This document shows, piece after piece, positions 34,679-43,244 of a stretch of 64,000 bases of DNA. Position 1 is the stretch's first letter, and every line of letters starts with the position of its first letter. The position numbers and the translations under genes are program-made. Under the pieces are notes generated by a model. The model was not told the DNA's origin. It worked only from the letters and a program-made list of their open reading frames with translations, and ran no database searches. Source of the stretch: an uncultured Corynebacterium sp. (lineage in GTDB: Bacteria > Actinomycetota > Actinomycetes > Mycobacteriales > Mycobacteriaceae); assembly GCA_943914465.1 (NCBI GenBank), contig CALUCD010000002.1, positions 258,931-322,930 on the forward strand. Direction: 5' to 3'.

Positions 34679-36043
34679 ATGGTTTCACGCTCTGCATCCT
34701 CAAGCAGTTCATCGAGCGACCGCTCGAGCAGGCTTTCTTCCCGCAGCGCCAAAGATTCAGGCGGGTCTACCCGCATCATCTCGGGTGGCGTTGCATCCGA
34801 CCCTGAACAAGAAACAGGGGAATTTCCCGCAGCGAGCTCCCAGGCGAGTGCCACGCCGGGGAGCACGAAAGCGGGCAGCACCAAGCTCAGCGATCTCAAC
34901 ACCCGCGCCTCTCAATCAACCCCCAACGCGGATTTCGCTGCAGGCGGCGGTGATAAGGACGGGAACGGCTCTGGAAATAAATCCGGAAATAAGTTCAGTC
35001 TGAGCTCACTTCGCTCCGTGTCTCGCGCCACGGCAATACGGGTGCTTCTCGTTGCGGTGCTCGCCGGCGCAGTTGGTCTGACCTCGTACAAATACGTCTC
35101 TGACGGGATCGAGTCCGAGGAAGCTGAAAACGCAACCCAGACGTCCACAGTGGAGGCGCCGAAGGAAACTAAAGGGCACGATAAGGGCGCGAACAACGAC
35201 AGCCCCGTGCCGTTTACCACTGCGGACCAGGGCTCGTGCCTGACGTGGGACGTCGCCGAAGACGGCACGATCTCGCACTTTGAGCAGGCCGATTGTGCCG
35301 GACCGCACCGGTTCGAGGTTGCCCAGCGCGAGGATCTGGCGACGTATCCGACCTCCGAGTTCGGCCCCGACGCGGCGATGCCGAACCAAACCCGCCAGGC
35401 CCAGCTGCGTGAGGAGCTGTGCGGTGCCGCAACCGTGCGCTACCTTGACGGGCGCTACGACCCATCCGGGCGCTACTCTATCGCGCCGATTCTTCCACCG
35501 GCGCCGTCGTGGGAGCGCGGCGATCGCACCATGCTGTGTGGTCTGCAGGAAACGGATCGCGCGGGCGAGCCAATCCTCACCTCGGGCAGGGTCGCCGAGC
35601 AGGATCAGTCACGTGCGTTTGATGCTGGCCAGTGCGTGACCATTGACAGCTCGAACACCCTCACCTTGGTCGACTGCGGTGAGCCGCACCACCTAGAAAT
35701 CACACAGCGGGTAGACCTTGCGCCTGTGTTCCCGGATCACACCCCGTCGATTGAAGAGCAGGACGGCCACCTCAGCAGTGTGTGCACCGCAGCTGCAGAG
35801 GAGTATCTCGGCGGTGAGGAAAACCTCTACCAGGTCGCCCTGCAATCGTTCTGGACAACGCAAAAAGCCGCCTCGTGGGAGGGTGGTTCCCGCACGGTCA
35901 ACTGCGCACTTGTGTTCTCCCGCGATGACGGGCAGTTCGCGGATCTGGTCGGCTCGGCAACCGCGGGGCGCGATCAGTTGCGTATCGACGGTCTCGCCCC
36001 GCCCGAGCGGCCAGAACGCCGCCCCTTGCGCGACGCGCAGTAA
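34679..36043 (+). CDS. Septum-formation family membrane protein (Rv3835-like)
   Basis: A 454-residue protein. Its Ser/Arg/Gly-rich cytoplasmic N-terminus (about 110 residues) is very low in complexity. One membrane span follows at about 117-137 (AIRVLLVAVLAGAVGLTSYK). The exported part contains two related domains, each opening with a conserved Cys and a C..PH pair (CLTWDV...DCAGPHRFEV; CVTIDS...DCGEPHHLEI). This is the pattern of the septum-formation domain family. Synteny with serS and the following zincin matches Rv3834c-Rv3836. The role is inferred from the family only. Confidence 0.82.
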   Translation: MVSRSASSSSSSSDRSSRLSSRSAKDSGGSTRIISGGVASDPEQETGEFPAASSQASATPGSTKAGSTKLSDLNTRASQSTPNADFAAGGGDKDGNGSGNKSGNKFSLSSLRSVSRATAIRVLLVAVLAGAVGLTSYKYVSDGIESEEAENATQTSTVEAPKETKGHDKGANNDSPVPFTTADQGSCLTWDVAEDGTISHFEQADCAGPHRFEVAQREDLATYPTSEFGPDAAMPNQTRQAQLREELCGAATVRYLDGRYDPSGRYSIAPILPPAPSWERGDRTMLCGLQETDRAGEPILTSGRVAEQDQSRAFDAGQCVTIDSSNTLTLVDCGEPHHLEITQRVDLAPVFPDHTPSIEEQDGHLSSVCTAAAEEYLGGEENLYQVALQSFWTTQKAASWEGGSRTVNCALVFSRDDGQFADLVGSATAGRDQLRIDGLAPPERPERRPLRDAQ

Positions 36044-36095
36044 CTTTGATTAAAAAAGCAGTGACGCGCAGTACGCGATGGTGTGAGGTGCGGCC

Positions 36096-36443
36096 ATGAC
36101 CCCGGTGAGCCAGGACGAGTTTGAGGAGATGATCAACTCCGCCCTGGACACCATCCCGGAGCAGTTCGCACGCCACATGACCAACCTGGTCGTGCTCGCG
36201 CGTGACTTTAACGAGGACAACCCCACCCTGCTGGGTCTATTTGAAGGTGTCCCCCTGCCCGAGCAGCACGCGAACCACACCGGCTATCTGCCCGACGCTG
36301 TATTCATATACAAAGAGGCCCTGGAGGCGATCTGCGAGGACGCCGACCAACTGCGCGAGGAAGTCACTGTGACGGTACTCCACGAGGTGGGGCACTACTT
36401 CGGGCTTGAGGAGCACGAACTCCACGAGCTCGGCTGGGGGTAG
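36096..36443 (+). CDS. Zincin-like metallopeptidase family protein (Rv3836-like)
   Basis: A 115-residue protein whose C-terminal HEVGHYFGLEE (about 97-107) is an HExxH zinc site with a downstream glutamate. Size and motif match the small metallopeptidase family found beside pheA in mycobacteria and corynebacteria. GAGG precedes the ATG by seven bases. Its last 49 bp overlap the end of pheA on the other strand. Substrate and true peptidase activity are unknown. Confidence 0.87.
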   Translation: MTPVSQDEFEEMINSALDTIPEQFARHMTNLVVLARDFNEDNPTLLGLFEGVPLPEQHANHTGYLPDAVFIYKEALEAICEDADQLREEVTVTVLHEVGHYFGLEEHELHELGWG

Positions 36444-37258
36444 CGCGGCCAGGAGCCAAGGAACCGCACCCAGGTCGCGCGCTGTTCAACGGCCGTCAGC
36501 GCCTCGGCTATGGCGGCGTCGTCGCGGTGACCGATCAGGTCAACGAAGAAGTTGTAGGTGTTCGGCACTGTGCGCGTCGGGCGGGATTCAATGCGCGACA
36601 GGTCCACCCCGCGGGAGGCGAACTCCTGCAGCACCGCCACCAACGTGCCTGGCTCGTTCGGGGTTTGAAACACCAGCGACGTGCGGTCCGCCCCGGTACG
36701 CGCAGGTGGTGCCCCCGCAGACCCGACCAGTGCGAAGCGGGTACGCGCGGTGGCCACATCGGCAACACCTCGGGCGTGGATTTCTAGACCGAACAGTTCG
36801 GCTGCGCGTTCCGGGGCGGCAGCTGCATCCGCCTCGCCCTCTGCGACCAGGCGCGCAGCGGCGGCGTTGGAGGACGCGGCGACGAACTCGGCCTGCGGCG
36901 CGTGCTCGCTGACCCACTGCTTGACCTGTTGGTATGCGACTGGGTGGGTGGTGAAACGGGTGGCGTCGACAAGCGAGAAGCCCGGGCGCGTCATGATAGC
37001 GAACGCGATTGCGAGCTCTGTCTCTGCGAAAATCTGCACCCCCGGCGCATCCACGAGCGCATCTGAGGTGGAGGTCACCGCCCCGTCGACGGAGTTTTCC
37101 ACGGCGACGACGGCGAAGTCGGCTTCCCCGGCGCGCACGGCAGCGAGTGCGGCGGCAGGTGCGTCAACCGGCACGTATTCGGGCGCGGGCAGGTCGAAGC
37201 GGCGGGCAGCCTCTTCGGTGAAGGTGCCAGCCGGGCCGAGGTAGGCGATGCGCGTCAT
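36395..37258 (-). CDS. pheA: Prephenate dehydratase
   Basis: Converts prephenate to phenylpyruvate in phenylalanine synthesis. From the ATG at 37258 (MTRIAYLGPAGTFTEEA) it has 287 residues. The catalytic domain shows the TRF motif (ATARTRFALVG, about 175) and the C-terminal ACT domain carries the ESRPTRT phenylalanine-sensing motif, so feedback inhibition is expected. It is a monofunctional enzyme without chorismate mutase. The coding end overlaps the metallopeptidase gene convergently. Confidence 0.95.
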   Translation of the reverse strand: MTRIAYLGPAGTFTEEAARRFDLPAPEYVPVDAPAAALAAVRAGEADFAVVAVENSVDGAVTSTSDALVDAPGVQIFAETELAIAFAIMTRPGFSLVDATRFTTHPVAYQQVKQWVSEHAPQAEFVAASSNAAAARLVAEGEADAAAAPERAAELFGLEIHARGVADVATARTRFALVGSAGAPPARTGADRTSLVFQTPNEPGTLVAVLQEFASRGVDLSRIESRPTRTVPNTYNFFVDLIGHRDDAAIAEALTAVEQRATWVRFLGSWPRYPQPSSWSSCSSSPK

Positions 37259-37290
37259 GCGTTCCACGCTATCGCAGCTACAGTTGCCGC

Positions 37291-38046
37291 ATGCGCAGGC
37301 GTTTGATTACCGAAGTTGTGCTCATCCTCGCTGTCACCTTCGGCGGCTCCGGCGTCCGCGCCGTGTTGCGTCTGGTGGACTCGCTGCTTACTGCCCCGCT
37401 CAATGAGCAGAGCACCACGCTTATCGACGCCGCCTCCACCACCACCTGGCTCGACCTCGCCCTCCAGGCCACCAGCGCCTTGACGCTCATCGGGTGGGGC
37501 GGGCTGGCGTGGTACCTGCTGCGCGTGTCGTGGTGTTGGCCGTCGTGGAAAAACGTCGCGCGCGGGGCCGGGTTCGCCGCACTCATTGGGTTGCCCGGGT
37601 TGGCGCTCTACATCGCCGGGGTGCATTTGGGGCTGAGCAAGGTGGTGGTGCCGGCGACAGAGGCGGTGCAGATCCCAACGTCAGTGATCTGGGCGTTTGC
37701 CAACGGCTTTGGCGAGGAGGTCGTGGTGGTCATGTACCTGCTGATTCGTCTTCGCCAGCTGGGGTGGAAACCGTGGCAGGCGATCGCGGCGTCCTCGGTG
37801 CTGCGCGGGTCCTACCACCTGTACCAAGGGGTCTCTGCCGGCGTGGGCAATCTGGTGATGGGGCTGGTGTTCGCGTACTACTTCCACCGCGGATCGCGTG
37901 AATCGCGCAGCGCGCCTGGGGAGCCTGCCGAGCCTGGAGAGCACGAGACCAAGCGCGTTTGGCCGCTGGTCATCGCCCATTTCCTCATCGATGCGGTGGC
38001 CTACATCGCCTACCCGTTGTTGGATCTATCGTTTCTCGGCATTTAG
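37291..38046 (+). CDS. CPBP-family intramembrane metalloprotease
   Basis: A 251-residue membrane protein with about seven hydrophobic segments. The CPBP (Abi/CAAX) motifs are present: a di-glutamate in NGFGEEVVVVMYL (about 133-145), then RGSYHLYQG (about 172-180) and a last FAYYFHR. Such proteins cleave membrane substrates or act in bacteriocin immunity; the role here is unknown. Divergent from pheA with 32 bp between the starts. Confidence 0.82.
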   Translation: MRRRLITEVVLILAVTFGGSGVRAVLRLVDSLLTAPLNEQSTTLIDAASTTTWLDLALQATSALTLIGWGGLAWYLLRVSWCWPSWKNVARGAGFAALIGLPGLALYIAGVHLGLSKVVVPATEAVQIPTSVIWAFANGFGEEVVVVMYLLIRLRQLGWKPWQAIAASSVLRGSYHLYQGVSAGVGNLVMGLVFAYYFHRGSRESRSAPGEPAEPGEHETKRVWPLVIAHFLIDAVAYIAYPLLDLSFLGI

Positions 38047-38136
38047 CCCCGAACAGCGGCGCGCCCCACTCCGACGGCCCCTTCCGGCGAAACCACAGCA
38101 GTTGACGAATGTGTTACATTTGCCGCCGAAACGCGC

Positions 38137-38142
38137 TATACA
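38137..38142 (+). promoter_or_regulatory. -10-like TATACA just upstream of the LCP gene start
   Basis: TATACA lies eight bases before the ATG at 38151, and no ribosome-binding site is present. This is the spacing expected for a leaderless transcript starting at or near the start codon, which is common in this order. A clear -35 was not found. Confidence 0.45.
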
Positions 38143-38150
38143 CTGTCCGC

Positions 38151-39572
38151 ATGCCTCCGATTAATCCAATGGCCCACTCGAACGACCCCAGGGACAACCT
38201 GGGCGACTACGTGCTGGGCAAGGACGGAAAACCGGTGGTTGACCGGTACGGTCGCCCCGTGCGCCGCCGGCCTGCGCAGGGCCGCGCGCAGAACGCAGAC
38301 GCACGGGCGACCGACGCTGCCAGCAGGGCCACTGATGATCGGCGAGCTGACGCTGACGCACCGCGCAGCGCACCCGAGCGGGAATTTACACGCGTCGAAC
38401 CAACCCGCACCCCGCAACGCGAAACACCCCGGGAAGACACGCGCTACGAGGCGCTGCCGCAACGACAACCCGAGCGCGTCACTGAGCGCCCCAGGCAGCA
38501 GATGCCACGCCAGGAGTACCAGCCGCGACGTGTGCCCGAGCGGCCTGCCCAGCAGTACGCCACCCAGTATGAGCAGCGCGGCTATGATCCCCGCGGCTAC
38601 GACCCGTACGCGCCGCAGTACCAGCCCGAGGTGCCGACGCATGTCTCGGGCGGGGAAGGGAGGCGGCCGAGGCGTCGAAAAGCGAAAGCCCCAGGTTGTC
38701 TCGCACTGCTGACCACGCTGATCGTGCTCATCGTCGCCGGCACACTGTTTATGGATTCGCGCCTCACACGTATCGACGCGCTACCCACCACCCAAATCCC
38801 CAACACCTCAGGCACCAACTGGCTGCTCGTCGGCTCAGATTCCCGAACCGGGATGAGCGAAAAAGACGCAGAGCGCCTCGGCACCGGCGGTGACATCGGT
38901 TCCTCGCGCACGGACACAATCATGCTGCTGCACCTGCCTACCACCGGCAGCGCAACACTGGTTTCCATCCCGCGCGACTCCTACGTGGAGGTGCCGGGCT
39001 ATGGGTATGACAAGGTCAACGCAGCATTCGCCTACGGCGGGCCGAAACTGCTCGCCTCCACGGTTGAGCAGGCAACAGGGCTGCACATCGACCGCTACGC
39101 TGAAATCGGCATGGGCGGGCTCGCCAACGCGGTGGATGCCGTCGGTGGGGTCGAAATCTGCGTGAAAGAAGCGATCAACGACCCGCTGGCCAACCTCAAC
39201 GTGCAGCCCGGCTGCCAAGAGATGGACGGCGCCACCGGCCTCGGCTACGTGCGTACCCGCGCCACCGCGCAGGGCGACCTCGACCGAGTTGAACGCCAGC
39301 GCGAATTCCTCGCCGCGCTCATGGACAAGGTCACATCACCTGCGGTATTGGTGAACCCGATCCGGATGATCTCGCTCGCCTGGACAACGCCAACACTGTT
39401 CGCCGTCGGCCAAAACGACCACATCTGGAACCTCGCCCGCATCCCACTAGCTATGCGCGGCGGGCTGGAAACGAAGACCATTCCAGTCGGCGGGTTCATG
39501 GACACCGAGGTCGGCAGCGTCGTCGTGTGGGATGACGCCGGCGCGCAGCAACTGTTCGACTCCCTGCGGTAG
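38151..39572 (+). CDS. LytR-CpsA-Psr (LCP) family cell-wall ligase
   Basis: LCP proteins attach arabinogalactan or other polymers to peptidoglycan. I prefer the ATG at 38151 (473 residues). It has a long Arg/Gln/Pro-rich cytoplasmic N-terminus (about 180 residues), a single span at about 183-201, and then the LCP domain with NWLLVGSDSRTG, SRTDTIMLLHLP, SIPRDSYVEVPGYG and DAVGGVEICV. The conserved Asp and Arg residues for pyrophosphate-lipid binding are all present. It ends soon after the LCP domain, without a LytR_C domain. A start at 38109 would add a cysteine-rich 14 residues. Confidence 0.9.
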   Translation: MPPINPMAHSNDPRDNLGDYVLGKDGKPVVDRYGRPVRRRPAQGRAQNADARATDAASRATDDRRADADAPRSAPEREFTRVEPTRTPQRETPREDTRYEALPQRQPERVTERPRQQMPRQEYQPRRVPERPAQQYATQYEQRGYDPRGYDPYAPQYQPEVPTHVSGGEGRRPRRRKAKAPGCLALLTTLIVLIVAGTLFMDSRLTRIDALPTTQIPNTSGTNWLLVGSDSRTGMSEKDAERLGTGGDIGSSRTDTIMLLHLPTTGSATLVSIPRDSYVEVPGYGYDKVNAAFAYGGPKLLASTVEQATGLHIDRYAEIGMGGLANAVDAVGGVEICVKEAINDPLANLNVQPGCQEMDGATGLGYVRTRATAQGDLDRVERQREFLAALMDKVTSPAVLVNPIRMISLAWTTPTLFAVGQNDHIWNLARIPLAMRGGLETKTIPVGGFMDTEVGSVVVWDDAGAQQLFDSLR

Positions 39573-39666
39573 GAAAGCGTTTGGGGGCATGCAGCTTTTC
39601 GACGCCCACCTCCTGGGACATCGCTGCCCACTGGCACCGGCACCGCGAACGGTGGTCAACCTACCC

Positions 39667-39801
39667 ATCCCGGGCTAGAGGGTCGATTGACCTCCTAGCC
39701 CGGGATGACTTGGCCGCAACACCAGTCACAGCCGACCTGGGTTAACGAGAAATGAAAAGAATCTTGGGCTAGGAGATCAATTAAACCTACTAGCCCAAGA
39801 T
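39667..39801. repeat. Intergenic palindromic repeat, copy 3 (two hairpins with covarying stems)
   Basis: ATCCCGGGCTAG (39667) pairs with CTAGCCCGGGAT (39695), and ATCTTGGGCTAG (39761) pairs with CTAGCCCAAGAT (39790). Arm starts are 28 and 29 bp apart. Compared with copy 2, bases at two stem positions have changed on both arms so that pairing is kept. It fills much of the 297-bp gap between the convergent LCP and AGCS genes and may also act as a two-way terminator. Confidence 0.8.
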
Positions 39802-39869
39802 GCTGCGCGCCGGCCTGCGCGACCGCCTACGTGACCGCGCTGAAAGGGGTTATCCGCTCCTGAAGACTG

Positions 39870-41495
39870 TTACCGCTGCTCAGAAGGAAGTGGTGGGGCC
39901 GGCGGCTCACCAGCAACCGGCTCACCAGCAACCGGCTCACCGCCGGCAGCGCCCGCCGCGGTGAACACGCGGCCTTCCACACCCGGCCAGGTACCAAGCT
40001 CGATCATCTCGTGTTTGCGCTCCACCCAGAAGTCCGCGTTCTTGATGCCCAGCGCCTCGGGGTCGAACTGCGGGTCGAGGCCGGCCTTCTTTTGACGGCG
40101 GTAGTCCCACAGGCACTTCATCGCCGGGACCTGCAGGACCAGGGTGGCGAGGATGTTGAGCCAGGCAGTGGTGCCCACACCGATATCACCAAGTGCCCAG
40201 GCGGTGCCCGGTGTGGTGGTGGCACCGACGATGACGGAGACGACGATGAGGATCCGCAGCAGCCAGATGATTGCGCGGCGGGCGGGTTCGCTCTTGACCC
40301 ACCGGTTGAGGTACACAAAGTTCACCTCTGCCAGGTAGTAGTAGGCCAGCACGGTGGTGAAGGCGAAGAACATGATTGCCAGCGCCACAAATGATGGGCC
40401 AAGTCCACCGGCGAGGGTGTTCAGCCCCTCTTGGACGAAGCTGGGGCCGACGGGTACGCCGTCGGGGAGGGAGCCGTCGTAAAGCACGGGCCCATCTTCG
40501 GATTGTCCCTCGAACACGCGGTACATGTCGGTGGAGATGATGATGAACGCGGTCGCGGAGCAGACAAAGAGGGTGTCTACGTAGACGGCGAAGGACTGCA
40601 CGAAGCCCTGCTTTGCGGGGTGGGAGACCTCGGCGGCGGCTGCGGATTGCGGGCTGGTGCCCTGGCCTGCCTCGTTGGAGTAGATGCCGCGTTTGACGCC
40701 CCACATGATCGCCGCGCCCAGCATGCCGGAGAACATCGCCTCTTGGTCAAACGCGGAGCGGAAGATCAGGCCGAAGACCTCGGGGATTTGGGAGAAGTTA
40801 GTTAATAGCACCACCAACGCCATGAGAATGTAGACCCCGGCCATGACCGGAACAACCAGGGAGGCGAAGGTGGCGATGCGCTTGACGCCGCCGATGATGA
40901 TGACGCCCAGCAGGGCGCCCATGACCACGGCGGAGATCCATGTGTTGATGCCCCAGGCGTTTTCTACTGCGGCGGCCACACCGTTGGCTTGGATGCCGGG
41001 CAGGAAGTAGGAGGTGGCTAAGATCATGCAAATGGCGAAGAAGATCGCGTAGACCAGCGCGAACGGACGGGCCGCGGTGTGTGAGTAGGCCTTTTCAATG
41101 TAAAACGCAGGCCCGCCGCGGTACTCGCCGGTGTCGCGGTCGCGTTCCTTGTAGATCTGCGCCAGGCAGCACTCTACATACGAGGTCGCAGCGCCCAGGA
41201 ACGCGACGATCCACATCCAGAACACCGCACCCGGGCCACCGAACGCGATCGCTGTAGCCACACCGGCGATGTTGCCAACGCCTACACGGTTGGCCAGCGA
41301 CATCATCAGTGACTGGAACGAGGAGATACCAGACGCGGAGCTCTCCCCCTGCGAGAGCTGCTTGAGCATATCCGGCAGACAACGTACCTGCATGAACACT
41401 GTGGCGATGGTGAAGTACACGCCTGCGCCGAGGCACAAAAACACCAGCCATTGCGACCAAATCAGGCCGTTGAGAGTATCGAGAAAGCCCTCCAT
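39870..41495 (-). CDS. Sodium:alanine/glycine symporter (AGCS family)
   Basis: Sodium-coupled amino-acid importer, 541 residues from the ATG at 41495, which has GGAGG at ideal spacing; the ATG at 41510 is less likely. About ten membrane segments are present. Family motifs include FQSLMMSLANRVGVGNIAGV, FGGPGAVFWMW and the conserved NEAGQGTSP. The C-terminus ends in three tandem GEPVA-type units encoded by a 15-bp repeat (39905-39945). It is divergent from the YjiH gene of the hut region, so it may supply an amino acid, but histidine is not the usual substrate of this family. Confidence 0.9.
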   Translation of the reverse strand: MEGFLDTLNGLIWSQWLVFLCLGAGVYFTIATVFMQVRCLPDMLKQLSQGESSASGISSFQSLMMSLANRVGVGNIAGVATAIAFGGPGAVFWMWIVAFLGAATSYVECCLAQIYKERDRDTGEYRGGPAFYIEKAYSHTAARPFALVYAIFFAICMILATSYFLPGIQANGVAAAVENAWGINTWISAVVMGALLGVIIIGGVKRIATFASLVVPVMAGVYILMALVVLLTNFSQIPEVFGLIFRSAFDQEAMFSGMLGAAIMWGVKRGIYSNEAGQGTSPQSAAAAEVSHPAKQGFVQSFAVYVDTLFVCSATAFIIISTDMYRVFEGQSEDGPVLYDGSLPDGVPVGPSFVQEGLNTLAGGLGPSFVALAIMFFAFTTVLAYYYLAEVNFVYLNRWVKSEPARRAIIWLLRILIVVSVIVGATTTPGTAWALGDIGVGTTAWLNILATLVLQVPAMKCLWDYRRQKKAGLDPQFDPEALGIKNADFWVERKHEMIELGTWPGVEGRVFTAAGAAGGEPVAGEPVAGEPPAPPLPSEQR

Positions 41496-41752
41496 CGCGC
41501 CCTCCTTCATGAACCTTTATTTCCGGGGAATATCAATCGATCAGTAGAAAATCTAGGCTATCGATCTGTGTTCCGGGTCACTTTGACCGAAAAACATGCC
41601 CTTCGGTCACGAAAATTCTGGCATTCGAGACAATTAGCATCACAATTCGACTGGTCTGTGACTCCAGGCACGGTAAAAAATTTTCAACGCGCTACCCCCA
41701 GTTCGAAAAAGCGCGGGAAGCGCTCGGACAGATCCTGGAGAGAGAAAACGTC
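41496..41752. promoter_or_regulatory. Divergent promoter region with inverted repeat
   Basis: This 257-bp gap drives the AGCS symporter leftward and the YjiH gene rightward. GGTCA-CTT-TGACC (41576-41588) is an inverted repeat. Part of it recurs as TTCGGTCACGAAAA about 20 bp later, next to a matching GACCGAAAA. It is a candidate operator shared by the two genes. No regulator was matched to it. Confidence 0.45.
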
Positions 41753-43210
41753 ATGAACCAGCACGACCACACCGCGTACCCTGAGCACACCGCGCCGCCC
41801 GGTCATCCCAGCCGCACGCTCCGGCCTGCGTACGACGTGAAAGCAATGCCTACCGGGGTCGGCAACGTCGTCACCGAGCTTGAATCGAGTACGGACCCCG
41901 ACCAGACGGCTGAGGTGGGAAAGGTTGCCAACCTCTGGCGGTTCTTCGTCTACAGTGGCATCGGGATCTTCGCCTTTTTCATCCCGTTCACCGTCGGGGA
42001 GAAGCGCACGATTCTGCTTGATCACATCGTCACCTGGATCACGACCACGCTCGGCGAGGGCACGCGCTACCTGGCGCTCATCGCCATCATTGCCGGCACG
42101 GTGTACCAGTTCGTCTCCGGGCGTTGGCGAGAGGACTATGCGCGGATGGTCTTCGCGGGCCTGTCCGTGCTTGCGGTCATACTGTGCGCCATGCTGACCT
42201 TCGGGTTCGGACCAGCCTTTTTGTTCAACCCAGAGATCGGCCCGTTCATTTTGGACAAGCTCGTCATCTCTGTTGGCCTGCTCATCCCGGTCGGCGCAAT
42301 CTTCCTCGGGTTGTTGGTTGGCTTCGGACTGATGGAGTTCATCGGTGTGCTGGTCCAGCCGATCATGCGCCCCGTCTTCCACACCCCCGGAAAGTCAGCA
42401 GTCGACGCGGTGGCGTCGTTTCTGGGCAGCTACTCGCTCGGGCTGCTGATCACAGACCGCATGTACAAGTCGGGCAACTACAACGGACAAGAGGCAGCGA
42501 TTATCGCCTCCGGCTTTTCGACGGTCTCTGCAACCTTCATGGTCATCGTCGCCAAAACCCTCGACCTCATGGGGCATTGGACAACGTATTTCTTCTTGAC
42601 CTTCATCATCACCTTCACCGTGACCGCGATCAGTGTGTGGCTGCCGCCGCTGTCGCGCATCAGCACGGACTACTACCCCGGTGCGCAGCCGCATCCCGAA
42701 ACGCAGATCACCGGCAACCGGCTGCAGGCCGCGTGGCGGGAGGCCAAACGGGAGCTTGCGCAGGCAGAGTCGCTGTGGAAGGTGCTGTGGGCCAACGTCA
42801 AAGATGGCATCACGATGGCGGTGCAGGTGATCCCCGGCATCATGTCCGTCGGTGTGATCGGGCTTGTGCTTGCCACCTACACCCCATTGTTCAAGGCTTT
42901 AGGGGTGGTGTTTTACCCGCTGGTGTGGGCGCTGCGGCTGCCAGATCCCTGGGCCACCTCAGGCGCGCTTGCAAGCGGGCTTGCGGAGATGTTCCTTCCG
43001 GCAACGCTGGTGGCCAGCTCGGACAACATGGTGTTGAAGTTCACCGTCGCGGTGGTGTGCGTGAGCCAGATCTTGTTCTTCTCCGCAATGGTACCGGCTG
43101 TGCTTGCCACGGACATTCCCCTCAACATCGCCCAGATTGTGTTGATCTGGTTCATCCGGGTGGTGCTCACCGTGCTGATTACGGTGCCGGTCGCACACAT
43201 CGTCTTTTAG
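41753..43210 (+). CDS. YjiH-family membrane protein (nucleoside-recognition/Gate domain)
   Basis: A 485-residue protein with a hydrophilic N-terminus of about 60 residues and about ten hydrophobic segments. The YjiH pattern is visible: NLWRFFVYSGIGIFAFFIPF near the start, SFLGSYSLGLLITDRMYKSG in the middle and GLAEMFLPA late. YjiH-type proteins are often encoded with histidine degradation genes and are candidate transporters or transport-associated proteins. The adjacency to hutG here supports a histidine or urocanate link. Transport activity is not proven for the family. Confidence 0.82.
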   Translation: MNQHDHTAYPEHTAPPGHPSRTLRPAYDVKAMPTGVGNVVTELESSTDPDQTAEVGKVANLWRFFVYSGIGIFAFFIPFTVGEKRTILLDHIVTWITTTLGEGTRYLALIAIIAGTVYQFVSGRWREDYARMVFAGLSVLAVILCAMLTFGFGPAFLFNPEIGPFILDKLVISVGLLIPVGAIFLGLLVGFGLMEFIGVLVQPIMRPVFHTPGKSAVDAVASFLGSYSLGLLITDRMYKSGNYNGQEAAIIASGFSTVSATFMVIVAKTLDLMGHWTTYFFLTFIITFTVTAISVWLPPLSRISTDYYPGAQPHPETQITGNRLQAAWREAKRELAQAESLWKVLWANVKDGITMAVQVIPGIMSVGVIGLVLATYTPLFKALGVVFYPLVWALRLPDPWATSGALASGLAEMFLPATLVASSDNMVLKFTVAVVCVSQILFFSAMVPAVLATDIPLNIAQIVLIWFIRVVLTVLITVPVAHIVF

Positions 43211-43244
43211 CAGTGTCCCCACCTCGTCGTGTAACGCAGTGCAT

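Noticed and set aside
39905..39945. Mobile or regulatory repeat at the end of the AGCS gene
   Set aside because: The 15-bp repeat is in frame and encodes the GEPVA units of the protein's C-terminus, a simple slippage repeat.
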